Source: Nectonema munidae (taxonomy: Eukaryota; Nematomorpha; Nectonematoida; Nectonematidae). From it: DNA of 64,000 nucleotides. The stretch spans positions 558,001 to 622,000 of the forward strand of contig JAUIRK010000936.1 of assembly GCA_030549495.1 (NCBI GenBank), written 5' to 3'. A model generated the notes under the pieces. The model searched no databases. It was not told where the DNA came from and saw only the letters and a program-made list of their open reading frames with translations. The position numbers and the translations under genes are program-made. Shown piece by piece: positions 1 through 13,000 of the stretch (its first letter is position 1; each line of letters opens with the position of its first letter).

Positions 1-935
1 AAAATGGGAGTAAGGACGGATCCTTGAGATCTGAATCAGATTGAATAAATTCGTTAGATATTATAGGAATCCTAATATTTCTCCATTTTACATTGATGGC
101 AGGAGTAGGCAAAGGTCGAGTGACTATTCGAATGCTTGAAAATAAAAGGAGAAAACATTCTATAAGTCATTTTTAGCTGTGAAAATTTTATCAATTTAAC
201 GCCTATATTTTGTTAAAATTGATCTAATACTGGCTGTTAAAATTTGAATTAGGATGTGAACAAAAACAGACTGAATAAGACTTTAAACTTTATAAGTGAC
301 AGTAAAATGTTAAGATGGATGTTATTTTTGTTGATAAGGCACCAATGCGCCACCTGCATGAGCCAGGAGTAATTTTTGACTGGCAGTAATCTAACGTAGA
401 AGGATCGGATTTAAAAACCTGCGCTACAATCATTTACCAACGAACGACAAAAATATTAGTAACTTTCAAACCTTCCGAACTCACATTGCTTGAATCAACG
501 TAACTGAAAAAATATACAATACAAAGCTAGTTCACTATATTGTTGTTATCTTGTGAAGAATCAAAATTTGGATTTATTTACTTTTATTCCTCGTGCTCTT
601 CTCGACACAACTGTTAAATGCATTTATTGATTCAGGAGAGAGCAGACTCTGCTGATATATTATAAATTTTTGTTTTTCGTGTTTACCTTTAACCCTTTCA
701 ACCATGGTGTGAACGAATAAGAAATGATCAAGACAACATATGAAGAAAATATGATGCTGGTTTACTATTACTCTTATGACACACGATATCGACATTTGTT
801 ATTATATTTTTATCAGCGATTGTGCAATGTATCGATAAACTTTGCAAATGGTAAACTGAGGAGCACATTTTGTTCATACACAATTTTCTGATAAATCTTC
901 CTGGTTTCTGCTGACATTATTCACCTTCATCCATC
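1..935. other. Left flank, no recognisable gene
   Basis: AT-rich sequence. A 73-codon minus-strand open frame at 574-795 has no recognisable domain. TTAACCCTTTCAACC at 689-703 resembles the start of a piggyBac inverted repeat and could be the left end of the degraded element to the right, but I found no matching right end. Confidence 0.4.
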
Positions 936-3016
936 ATGATTTTTCTTCTCATGTCTACCACCTCCCTTTCTGATGTTGAGTCTTCTGAAAAAAGTTCTTC
1001 GTCTTCATCACATTCTTCTTCTTACAGTGGTTTTGACAGTGACTTCAATATTACTGATCAAGCCTTGGTTGCTCCTGATGGAACTGAATATTCTTGGGAA
1101 CCGGCTTTCAGCCATACTGGAAGACCAGAAAGAATCAACATAAGAGAAAGACCTTATGGCCCCAAAGGACAGGCGAAAAAGATGTTCTTAGTCTATTCAA
1201 ACTTTTCTTTGATACTAGCATCATAGTTCACATTTATTCAATGACTATAGCAAAATGGATTCAAATTTCAGGTATTACAAAAACATATGCATGCGTGATA
1301 TTATGACCATCCAACCATTTTTTTTCTTTAGTTCTCTGGTTGTGTGGTTAAATTTTTGATGAGTCAAATACACTAATAAGGTTTTGGATAGCTTAAGTCA
1401 ATTTTAGTTTTATAATTCAGGTCTAGGGTTTAGGTCAGCGTTAGGGTAATTTCATTTCTTTTTTTCTTTCAAAACTTTTTTTTTAGTTTCAAAAAGTTCA
1501 ATTGCATTGTACTACTATGAGTTTCCAAACTAACATAATAGAAAATGTTTTTGCTTTTTGTTTGTTGGGGTATATTGGTAAGCAATTTATCAAAAGTTGA
1601 AAATTGTACGAATTGGATAAATTAACATAATAAAATTGTGTTTTTACTACTAGAAAATTGTATTTTTACTACTAGAAAATTGTATTCTAGACCATTTTTT
1701 TACTTTTTCAGATCGATAAGTCCTAAGTATTCGAATTTGCATCACTGTTATAAAAGTTTTCAGATCAGTCATCTCCTAGCCTATTTTAGTTCCTTGATTA
1801 GTATCGGTCAAAATGGAGATTAAAAAGTCAAAATTTCTGATTTGTTTTCAAGTTCATGCAATCCCTTCTTGAGAGCAAGCTTGGGTCTGGATATGTTCAC
1901 TCTCATACATGTTTTTCTCCGTTTTGACAAAAAAAGGATGAGATCTCTTAGACAAAATAAGCGCTATAAGAAAGCTACATGACCACTTCTATAGTAAATT
2001 TTCAAGATATTGGACTCCACACTCGGCGCTCACGATAGATGTGCAACTAGTTACTTTCAGAGGAGGTTGCTCGATAAAAATTAATGACCCTAAGAAGCCC
2101 GGCCACTATGGAGTGAAATTTTATCACTTGAACGACGCTAAATATTTTTACTGTATGAAACCTGAAATTTACGTGTCTGGTTTACATGACTCCTCCTACT
2201 TTTCTGTTTCGAACACGTGCAAGCGTTTGATAAAAGATAGTAGCATCCCAAAAGGTTGTGATGGCCAAGACGTTTCTTTGTGTGGAACAGTTATGGCTAA
2301 CAGAAGTTTTCTTCCTTTTATATTCAGGCCACCCTATCTCAGAGAGTTGAAATTATGTGAGTATGAGAGTAGAATAATTTACACAAAATTTGCTTCTTTA
2401 ACTGCCTACATACCAAGAAAACATTATTCTAAAAACTTCAAAGTTGTGTATATTCTATCCTCGCAACATAAAAATCCAAGAGTTCTAAACCTGACGGCTT
2501 ATTATCTTATAATGAATATAAAGGCTCAGAGCCTACAGGTCTTACAAGCCTAATAGAAAATAGACGCATGCAGTTTTTTCTAACTATTTAGACATTAGTG
2601 TCTTGAACACCTGGATAATTGCCAAGTTCAACTCGCCTAACAAATTTCCTTCAACCAAAGAAAGTGGAAGAAAAGTTTTCATACAGAATTTATCCTTTCT
2701 GGCCGAAGAATCAATGAAAACAAGATCAATGATATCCGAAGTACCCTTAACTATCAGAAACTTACCCTCTTTTTATGGTTTTTCTCAAAACACTACTCAA
2801 CCAATGGCTTCCACCTCAAGATCTTTGTGTTACCTTTGCAAAATAAAAAGAAAAAAAGCATCTAAAAAGTATGAAAAGTGCAAAAAGTTTGTTTGCAATG
2901 TACATTATAGAATATTGTGCTCTGAATGCTTAGTCAAATCATATAATTTTAACGCCAAATATACTAACTTTTACTTTAATTTAAAAAATTTTTTTTTTTC
3001 TAAAACAATAAAATAA
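936..3016 (+). mobile_element. Degraded piggyBac transposon (transposase fragments)
   Basis: Three plus-strand fragments in transposase order. 936-1200: a Ser/acidic N-terminus followed by DGTEYSWEPAFSHTGRPERINIRERP. About 1945-2553: ISAIRKLHDHFYSKFSRYW, LTIDVQLVTFRGGCS and KKPGHYGVKFYHLNDAKYFY, matching the DDE_Tnp_1_7 segment with its FRGRC and KPxKYGIK motifs; the aspartate of ALTID is one of the catalytic positions. 2603-3016: the C-terminal part with FIQNLSFLAEES and the cysteine-rich tail CYLCKIKRKKASKKYEKCKK. About 650 bp (1230-1860) without transposase similarity separates the first two pieces, so an insertion or a deleted and decayed core is likely. Stops and frameshifts make it inactive. 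A domesticated gene is not supported because the reading frame is broken. Confidence 0.75.
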
Positions 3017-3690
3017 TTTTTTTTGCTAATTTTATTTCATTTTGATTTTTTATCCTAACGAGAACGTTTACATGTTACTTTTGAAAGAAGTTTCTATGAT
3101 GGATAATTTAGAAAAATGTGTTTTAAATTGGCAGTGGACAAAATTGTCCGGAGTCCGTCAAGCGAGGGTTATGTATTTTTTTTTAAATAAATAAGATTTT
3201 TTCTCCATTTTTTTTATTTTTTGAAACTTTGCTCCTGCTTTTAGGAAGAAGTTGATGGGATAATAGCGTGAAATCAAACATAGACAAACAGAGTAGAAAA
3301 GATATGATTTTAAATTCTAAAAACAGTATGCATAAAATTTCAAATTGATAATGACATCTTGTTGTGTAACCTTTTTTTCAATTAGTAGGTTTAAATGGTA
3401 GATATAAAATTTAAAAATCGTTATTAAAAGAGTGTATGAGAAGCATATATGATATAATTGGAAGGTATTGCTTTTATGATTTAAAAAAAAGTAGAAATAG
3501 CAATAAATAATAAAATCTTATATCTGTGTAGTTTTTGGGAAATTTTTTCAAAATAAAAACTACATACATTAACAATATGTAAAAGTTCACATATTGGCGT
3601 ATTAGGAAACTACAAAATTCATTAAATTGAGTATAGCAAAAAAATTGTAATATATTATTTATTAAATATTAATATTAGAGACATTTTGCA
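3017..3690. other. AT-rich spacer between the piggyBac copy and the HMIT 3' end
   Basis: No open frame or family recognised. A short inverted repeat ggacaaaattgtcc lies at 3137-3150. The sequence GAGGGTTATG at about 3163 might be a decayed piggyBac right end, but the TTAA is not kept. Confidence 0.35.
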
Positions 3691-3697
3691 GGATAAA

Positions 3698-3703
3698 TTT
3701 ATT
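3698..3703 (-). terminator. Possible polyadenylation signal of the HMIT gene
   Basis: AATAAA on the minus strand about 137 bp past the stop codon of HMIT. A second AATAAA lies about 40 bp further at 3658-3663. In DNA this AT-rich the motif is common by chance, so this is a position-based guess. Confidence 0.25.
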
Positions 3704-3839
3704 TATATTTTTCAAAACTGGATATATAAATACTTAGTTCAAATAGTCAAATGATAATGCACTTTTTTTGGTAAACAATAAGTGAAAAAATGATATGTGA
3801 GCTTCTTTTCCATAAGAAAGTTGTGAACACACATTAAGC

Positions 3840-4054
3840 TTAATCTGAATCAGAAACGTCATCTTCTATTTCTGGTATTCCGCCTTTGACTTTTAGGTAC
3901 TTGGGTGCTTCACTGATTCTGTGATAGATATTTAATGCACTGGTCTCAAATAACAAGTTTATTTCTTCTAAAGACTTTTGGTTTGTTTCAGGCATATATA
4001 TCTTGAGAAGGATAAATCCAAACAATGAACAACACGAGTAGATCAAGAATGTTC
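3840..4054 (-). CDS. SLC2A13: HMIT exon 9 (residues 502-571, helix 12, PET motif, C-terminus)
   Basis: Acceptor ttgtag|ga completes Gly501. It codes helix 12 (TFLIYSCCSLFGFILL), then MPETNQKSLEEINLLFE, the family's C-terminal PET motif, then a cytoplasmic tail ending in an acidic run EIEDDVSDSD and TAA (3842-3840). Confidence 0.93.
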
Positions 4055-7000
4055 CTACAATATTAAAATACATCATTTAGAAGTGATTTTTTTTAAATAC
4101 ACACAAAGTAAATCAATTTGCAATAATCTTATTTCATAAGTTTATCTAATTTTAAAGTTATTAAACGAATTAGAAAATAAAAAAGTGGAAAAATAGAAGA
4201 TATAAATTTTTAAAAGATATAGCTTCTTTGCTATATAAGCTTTAGTGTTATTTTTTGAATATAACCAATAAGAATTTTTTGACTAATTATTATTTAATTA
4301 TTTCTAGTTTATTCATTGAATTCGTCTTAAACTTTAAAGAAGATACCTTTTATCATATTTTTTGACTTGTTAAACTCTTATTTAGATGCATATAGTTTCG
4401 AATCAAAAGCATAGTCCACATGTAAATTAATTTAAATATTGAATTTTTTATCTCCCAAAAAAGTAGTTATATTGAGAATGATATTTATTTTTTGTTATAT
4501 TTCAGAACAGCTCGAAATCTTTCATGAAAGCAATATTGTGAAGACGCGATTTTAAATTACTTGACTACAAATGAAAACAAAAGAAAACCTGAAAGAGTAA
4601 TCGCTCTGGATATACTTAAAAATGTAATGGAGACGATGAGATTAAAGCTCCAATTAGTAACTGTTGCTAAGGAATTGCACGTGCTCCTTGCCCATAAAGG
4701 ATAAATTTCAGAATTAATTGCCCACGGTATCAAACCCATCCCTTAAAAAGAGGAAATTAAAGGGGAAATTTTAGAGAGATATAACATCTACCGAAGGAAA
4801 AAGTAAAAAGATAAAAGCAGATGAAAAGGAATGTCAAAAGCACATAGTCATTTGGACAAAATGATTTCGTCCAGGTAAGTAACTCTTCGGCTTTGTCCGA
4901 AGCCACTGAGCATGGATTAGAAATTTCTTTGGGTGAAGAAGCAAATTCAAAGATACAGTATCCCAAAATTTTTGTCTCGTTAATGAAGTGATTATAACAA
5001 AAGCCGCAGTTGGGACTTTTGATGCAGCTTTCGCAGTTTCTTAATGATGAAAATTGACAAAAATTATATTAATTCTTTTGGAAATTAAGTGCTAAAAATT
5101 GAACCTAAAGTTTGAACAGCCTTGATTATTGAAAGAGAAATTTTTTTCTAAAACAGAAGGAGAATTCATTATTCCATATCCAAAAATCATGGAAAGAAGG
5201 AGAGTTGTGAGAAAAATTCCTAAAACCAAGTATGTATTAACTGAGAAAGAAGTGTTAACATTGAAAGTCAAAGTTGTAAAGTATTTTCCAAAATTTTGAT
5301 ACCAATTTGTGTCGAATTTGTAGGTTTAAGGATGAGTTATGCAAATATAAGAACTTTATGTAATGCTTTTGGTTTTATAAAATGGAAAACTTAGGAAGAA
5401 GCAAATCGCAATGTATTTTTATTTTTATCATTTTTCTAGGGTAATAAGGAATACAGAACTTACTTTGAATAGCATAATTTTGTATATAACTACATTGTGT
5501 CTTGGTATAAACTCTTCTTAAAGATCTTTTCAATTTAAAAACAATTTCATTCGTCTTATAAAGATGTTATGAAATATAATTTGATAATTTACTATTTTAG
5601 ACCTTAAATAGTTGACGATTGGAAGTCTCAAAAACATTTCCTTTAACTTGAAGAAGTTTTTTATTAACCTACGTTTAAATTTTATGTCAATGGCCAACGT
5701 TTTGCGTGACATGACGGTCTAACATTTAACAAACAAAAAATTAATTCCAAAACGACGTAATAGATCAGAAATCACTGTATATACTACGAAGTGAAGTTTT
5801 ATATAAATAAGTGGTCTGGAAAGACCGCCACTGTGTCAAAAATATAAAAGCACTTGAATATAACGTGCGCTGAGATGTCAACGTGTCTAAATTTTATTAT
5901 GATTGAGTAAAAATACTAAATTACATTCAAAGAGAAGTTATTTAAAGAAAGGTAAAACGTATTTCGTAGAAATACGAAACTTATTCTTCGTATAAACTTC
6001 GTATTGCGAAGCTAAACTTAGTAAAAGGACACATAGTTGGGGAAATTTATGAAGTGGATTCTCAAAGTAAAGAAATATATGAAGGATATCAGAGTGTGTA
6101 AAAATATATGAAAAATATTATGCTCTGGGAAATATATGTAATATAGTAGGTAACCTGAAAGCGATAAAAGAGTTAGCATCCGTCTTCCAAACTTGTCAAT
6201 GGTAGATAATCCAATTAGGGTTGAAATAAAGTTTATGACAGCAGTAATGGATGCCATTTTGATTGCTGTACTAGCATCGCTTATCCCACTTAATGATATT
6301 ATCGTTGCACTGTAATACCTAAAAACAAATACCTATAATTTCTTATAAACGTCATAGAATATAGTACAATAAAATTAATAGATTTAAAAAAAAATGAGGA
6401 AACTAGTAAGTAAACTTAAACAACAAATGAAAAAAAAGGAAAATTAGGTAAAATTAGCAATTAATTAATAATAAAATTAAATTCATTGCTAGCACTAACA
6501 TCAATCAAAGTCAGTAATAGTGACAAAGCAGAAATTTTGATAGGCTAACCAACCATACATTAATCACTGTCTATTCTACTAAGAAAAACTAACAGATATC
6601 ATATGTGTTAGATGGAAATAATTATACGCTTATCATCATAGTCAAGTTCGTAATAGTTAGATCTTAAAGTCACATAAGCATTACGTGTAAATTTGCGTAT
6701 ATGACTTCTACTTAACTCTTTCATGCCGATAGGTCAGTAATGCATAGTTCCTTCAAGTGCCGAAAAGTCCATTTAATTTGATTATCTGATATGCCGAAGC
6801 AAAAATATTTCGTTTTATTTAATGAAAGTGATATATCAAAGTTTACACACTACTAATAAACGAAATTTGGGTACAATAAAAAAAAATGTTTTTTCGTTTT
6901 TAAAAAAAATGCCGTACCATATATGGGACGTTCGTACACCCCAAAAAATTTTGTAAAAGCAAAACACGATTTTATTAAAACATTTTTTTAAATTTTAGTA

Positions 7001-10000
7001 TGGTAAGCGATAAAGCATTTCTCATGAACTCCAACATTGCATTTGATGCATTTTGTGGGAGTTTTAGAATGACAATGTCGACATTTCAATCTTTTATTGT
7101 CTTCAATCGGAGTGACCAAGTGTCCAGTCTTGTCGAATCTTGTGGTGTCTGCAGGATTGGGACTTGCGAGAGCCTTGGATGATTGAGGATAAACTCCATA
7201 GGTTTTTAATAAACATTGGGCCACCATTCTGCGGTAAAAAAGTTGATCTTTTTTTTCAGGGTTCGGGGTCAACCTGTACACAAGCCAAGCTTGTATGATC
7301 AATATATCAAAAAGATGCATTACAATAGGCATATACCATTTTTTTCCTCTTAAACAACTTTTATAAATCATGAGATTTTGGTCCATTCTGTCTACATGCC
7401 CCATCTCTCGATTATAAACATTTAAAAGCTTTGGCTGATTTATTTTTATCCTACTTTTTATTAATGTACGCGAGTATCGTGAAATTTTATTTAGTGGCTC
7501 TACCCCATACTTGTTAGATCCACAAATCACAACCCGATTATCAAACCACTCACAAACGTTAAAAGAACAGGAATTGTATGCCGTAAAACTCCCTCTGGGA
7601 TCTTTTTAAAATCTTTTTCACTTTTTTTAGGAAAATTGAGCAGCCTGTTCTTTTTTATGGTAGCCGTCATGGTCTGTTTTTTTTCTTTAATCATTTGAAA
7701 CAAGTTCAAGGTTGAAAAATAATTATCCATGACATAATGATCTTGTTGTTTTTCTCAACAAAGTTGAGTACTACAGATTCCCCTAAAGTTAACCCTGTAC
7801 TTCTTTTTTCCGATTTACCTTGATAAAGATCAAAGTTCACCAAATACCCAGATTGAATGCAATCTGACCATTGCTTACACCCAAACCTTTGAGGCTTTCC
7901 TTTGATGAACTGTTTCAGATGTTGAAGACCATAATACGGTATCATCGTTTCATCTATAGCATGAAACTCTGCTACAGGAGCATTTGAAGAAAAAATTTGG
8001 TTTAGTTTGTCAACAAGAGGCCGTATTTTGGTGAACTTATCACTTGAGTCAAGTTGATTGTGGTCTGAAAAATGTAAGTACTTTTTTATTTCATCAAACC
8101 TATCTCTCCTCATTGCCGGCGATACAATTTTCACATCACAATCCTCACTCTTGTTCAAATACATGCGATATTTAGGTAATTTATGGTAGCTCATTAGAGT
8201 GAAAATACCAAAAAAAACTTTTAATTCATCATTACTCAAGTTCAAATTAAAGTTGTTTTGCGAATCATAATTGTTTAACAATCATGTTAATGAGAGTTTC
8301 TGTCAAAAATAGATTAAAAACATCCATCAAATTCAAGTTAGCGTTATCATAGTAACTTGGGTGAAGAGCTTCTTTGAATTCATTTCCATAAAAATTAACA
8401 CAACCACTGTTCCAATGAAAAGACTTTTTTCTTTTAACTGGTTCGATTTGATTACTAGTTTGTCTATCATCATCATTAATATCATCATCATCATCATCGT
8501 GAATCACACATCTTGAAACCAAAGTTCCTTCAGCCAGCAATTGATTTCCAGTCAAATTGTCTATATCGCCGATGTCTTCGTCTCCTGAATCTTCATCTGT
8601 AACCACATCGGTACAATTTATGGGCGGTTGAATGAAAATTTGGGAGTCAGTTATCTTTTCTGTATCAATAAACTCCAACAAATTATTTAAAGTATCATCC
8701 TTAAAAATGTGAGAATGCACAATATAGTTTGAAATAAAAGTTTGCTTTCACAAAACAATTATTCAATTATAAAAAAAAGTAAAATTAAACATCTCATACT
8801 TCATACTAAGATTTATTTATCAAAAATATGCAGAATGTAGTAAATAAGTTTTCCTCCAACATTCTTCTCAGGGTCTCTTTGATATATAAAGCTCAGAATA
8901 AAAGTCAAAAGACTATAGAACGCAATAGCGTCCACATTAGAAACTCTTGGTAAATCAATATCGACATCCCAATTCGAGAATGTGAAATAAATAAAACCCG
9001 AATTCTCCAACATTAAAACTCAATTTTTTATTCAAAATAATAAAAAATTCAAAGTATCAATGTAACATTTAGAGCTCAGCTAAAAAGTCCAACGGGCCCG
9101 GCCTTTTTGTTTTCACAAATACTCTTTTGTTTATGATAATTTTTATATTTTGTACATTTAGCTTATCTATAACCTTTAAATTAATGATTTCTTGTGCATA
9201 TATGTAACTATAAATATTTTTTATATTGCCCGAAATATTAAAGTTCAGCAATTTACTACAAAAAAGCGTGCGTCTTTTCACCCAAAAACACATTCAAAAA
9301 ACAACATCATATGTAGCAACAGAAACTATTTAAATCAAATAATCAGTGAAATACAACAAAAAATTACAATTAATCAATTGAGTTTAAAAGTAAAGGATAT
9401 TAAAAGTTAGTAAAGCCTAAAGCAAGAGTTAGTACATTACATACTAAAATATTATGTTCATGATAAAATATATATAAAAAAGAAAAAAAAACAATTGAAT
9501 AAAACTACAAATAAACTACTTTAAACTACAAATAAAACTAGTTTTTAAGTGTTTTTTGAATGTATTTTTGGGTGAAAAGAAGCGCCTCAAAAAAAGGTTT
9601 TCTCTATTTGTTTGAAGCTTTTTCAAAGTTCAATAGTAATGAACAAAAACTTACTATTGTTTAATTGTAAAAATTTTTTTTTACTACATTTCATACAAAT
9701 AATATGTTTTTGTGAGTGCTCACTGCTTATTGGATCTATTAGACCCATGTTTACCTACAACGTAATGCTAAAAGTTTTTAGGTCGTTGCCGAAAAAAAAA
9801 TAACTTTGACAAAAATATTTTTTGAATGATTTAAATTCAAGTAGAATGAGGAGGCATTTTAAAAGTTTCAAAACTATATATATCATTTATGACAAAAAAT
9901 CTTCATTTTTAAAGTTTCTCGGGTGTGATAGACCCATGTTTGCCTGATGAGGGTTAAAATGAATAATTTACTACAAGTTAAACCAGACTCTTCCTAATAT

Positions 10001-13000
10001 TTACAAAAATATGTCAGGTATTAATATTTAAGTCTTTGAATAGACGCTGTTATTCATAAGAAGGAGAAGGAAAAAGTTTATTTTTCATACTTTTTTAAAT
10101 AATAGTTTAATAATTGGAAAATGCAATTATTCTGACCTATTAACTAAGTTGATAACTTTTTTATTAACTGCTTGGTACAATGAGAATTAGATTTTTAGTC
10201 CAAAGCAGAAGAATCATATCCAAATTTATTATAAAAAGCAGATGAACTGAATTTTTCTGTCTATAACTTCATTTAGATTTTAAAAATGTTTATGTATTTC
10301 GTTATAAGAAAAATAATATCAATTTTTGAAAATAAAATCTGAAAATTTTCCAAATTTGTTCCAAAATTCATCAATATTTTGTAAAAAAATATTCTCAAAA
10401 ACAGAGGTTGTATAAAAAAAAATTTTATTGTTTAAAATTTTGCATTAAATTTGGATAAAAAAACATAAATTAACAAAATTGATTTTGAGCAAAAAAAAAT
10501 CAGTCCTAACGGGTCATATCTGGTACCCAATATTCAAAGTTATTTGAAAAAAGCATGTTTCATGAAAAAAAAGTATTAGCTTGCTAACGATGTTATTGAA
10601 AGTACGTCGAATATATTACACATAAGTTTTACGTCATATATAAAGTAAATAATGAGAAAACTTACCATAATTAAAAGAAACACACACGTAAAAAGAAAAT
10701 GACAGCAAGAACGATCTGGTAAGTTGTGATGTGACGTCAAAATCTTGAATTGCAGCCAGAATATTGATTATCCTATTTGTGACATGCATGCATCAACTCG
10801 ATGTGAAATAATGAAGGTTAGTGGTATTTGTTTACGTTTTTGTAAATAACTAAATTTGACCCGCTCGGCACTTACAGTAAAATTTTTGGGGTGACATATA
10901 TGGCCCTTTCGGCATACAAAGAACTTTATTTACGACCCATATGTGGGACTTTCGGCACAAAAGAGTTAATTAAGAATATATGCAAGAATGAAGACTTTTG
11001 TCGTTTGCACACTTTTCTCTCTGTAAACCTTATTCCAATACAAATTAATGTTATGACTAAACGATCAAATAAAAAAATCTTTATAATTAGTTTGTTTAGA
11101 CTTGGAGAGATAAAAGTTTTTCCTTCTTTTCAGCAAAAAACTGTTTTAAACGTGATGAGAGATTTGCTCTGAATTTAGATCACATGTTTCCAAATATATG
11201 ATAAGTTAGTAGAAGGCAGTAGGTTAGGGATAAATTAATTTAATTTTTTTATCAATATTAATTAGAGTTAGGATTTTATAAAATTGTAGTATATGTCGCA
11301 AGAAAGAAAAGATATTACACATTCTCTTGGTAAAAACGTTGCATCAAATTTATTCTAAAAAATATTCATTGATCGTCATCAAAATTTCGAAAGTTGCAGG
11401 ATAAAGAAAAACTGAAATTTGAAGAAATCAAACTAATTAAGTTCTTTTTATAATTCAATGCAGAGATTTAAGAGAGAGAGTTTTGAAGATGTATTTTAGG
11501 AGAGTGCAAAATTGCAATATGGACAATTCTCTGGTGGACTGGTTTTATAATTCACTAGAGTATTTGTGTAAAAGAAAAAACCATGAATAAATAATATTAA
11601 AATACTTTTCTATACTCATTTATATTTAATTCATTATAATTTGCTTATATTCCAATAGTAAACTTATTTCTTAAATCCTATTGATTAATTATGTTGGGTA
11701 GAACTGGTTGAAAATATAGGCGTCTGTTTGATAGTTTGGTCGCTACTTATTCCAGATACTAAGTTCTTAATTTGTCAAAAATTTAATGATTATTAAAATA
11801 AATCTGCATAACACTTTTAAATTTTAATATTTTATCAAGTTTGTGGCAAAGATCTTTTGCTAAAGAGAAAAAATCATGGTATGATAAAATTGACATAAAA
11901 CATAATAATTTGTAACATATGATATAAAAAATTACATAATAGTATTGATTCCACAAATTTGTTGAAGCATTTGAAGACCACATCCTAAGTAAAGTGCTCT
12001 TCTGGTTGAAGTATCGTGGAAGATTTTTTGCCAAATGATCGTATGCTTAGCATCAACTACGAATAAACAAATATTTTTATTAGAACTTCAATTAAAGCTA
12101 AATTAAATTATTGTTGAAGAAACAAACAGAAGCTCGATTAAGTCAAAAATTAGTTAAAAGGAGAAACTGCAAAAAGAAACCTAAATTAATCAGAAAGAAC
12201 AAATATGTATGAAGATTACGGATTTGTTTTTCTATTATTTCAAAAATAAAGTAAAAAATAAGGTAATTTTTTTTCACAGAAAATTGAATATAAAACTAAA
12301 TCAACCAAGGGTGAGTCAATATAAAATTTAAAATGTATTAGAGAATGTTTTAAAATTTATAAAAAAAAAGTGAAGCAAAACAAAGTAATGTATTAAGTTT
12401 TGAATTTCAAATATAGAATGATAAAACGAAAAGTATATTATCATTTTTGAATACAAAATATTTTAATACAGTGAAGCCTGTCTATATTGAACAGCCTACT
12501 AAAGACTCAAGAAAAGCATTCATTATATAGAGATATCACTTTAGACCAGCGTTTTTCAAACTGTGGGGCCCTACCCTTCAGTGGGTCGCGTGAAAAATAA
12601 AATGGGGCGTGACAAAAAAGATGCTGAATAAATGAACGTAGTGAACAGAGTTTGTCTTATTACACCTAAGTATTATCGGTCGCGATGAAAACTGTGGTTC
12701 TTGCCATGGATCTAGGTAAAAAAAATTTGAAAAACGCTGATTTAGACGATACATCACTTTACAAAAATAAATTGTAACTTGTTCACTAAGGAAGGTTTTA
12801 CTGTACTTTCTTTTCAAATTCTTTAAAAAAAATGTAAACTTTCTTGTACAACGTTAAAGTATTTGCTCTGATTATGTTTATATCATGATTATAAAATAGT
12901 TAAAATGTTCTAATGTTTATGTTTGAGGGCGTGAGTAAGGTTGGTTAGATGCTTGTTTTCGATAACTCAAGGTCATGGGTTCGATCCAGCATCAAGCCTA

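Larger units (their letters stand above)
6712..10969 (-). mobile_element. piggyBac element in HMIT intron 4, TTAA to TTAA
   Basis: The left end reads TTAACTCTTTCATGCCGA (6712-6729). The right end, read inward on the minus strand, is TTAACTCTTTTGTGCCGA (10969-10952): 16 of 18 positions match and both ends carry the TTAA target expected of piggyBac. Subterminal motifs repeat on both sides: GCCGTACCATATATGGGACG with CACCCCAAAAAATTTTG at 6911-6953, and on the opposite strand CCATATATGTCACCCCAAAAATTTT at 10880-10906. A minus-strand transposase lies near the left end. At about 4.26 kb it is longer than usual for the family, probably because other sequence (9.0-9.96 kb) landed in its right half. It lies antisense-neutral in the intron, in the same orientation as the host gene. 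Confidence 0.85.

Noticed and set aside
689-3170. Full piggyBac with ends at TTAACCCTTTC (689) and GAGGGTTA (3163)
   Set aside because: The two putative ends match only in the first four to five bases after TTAA and the right TTAA is absent.
11783-12034. Separate 83-aa gene MAKNLPRYFNQKST...
   Set aside because: It is the wrong frame of HMIT exon 4. The correct frame gives RRALYLGCGLQMLQQICGIN.
12926-13000. True tRNA gene
   Set aside because: A- and B-box words are present, but I cannot draw an acceptor stem or full cloverleaf, and the downstream body is shared with 34926, which fits a SINE.
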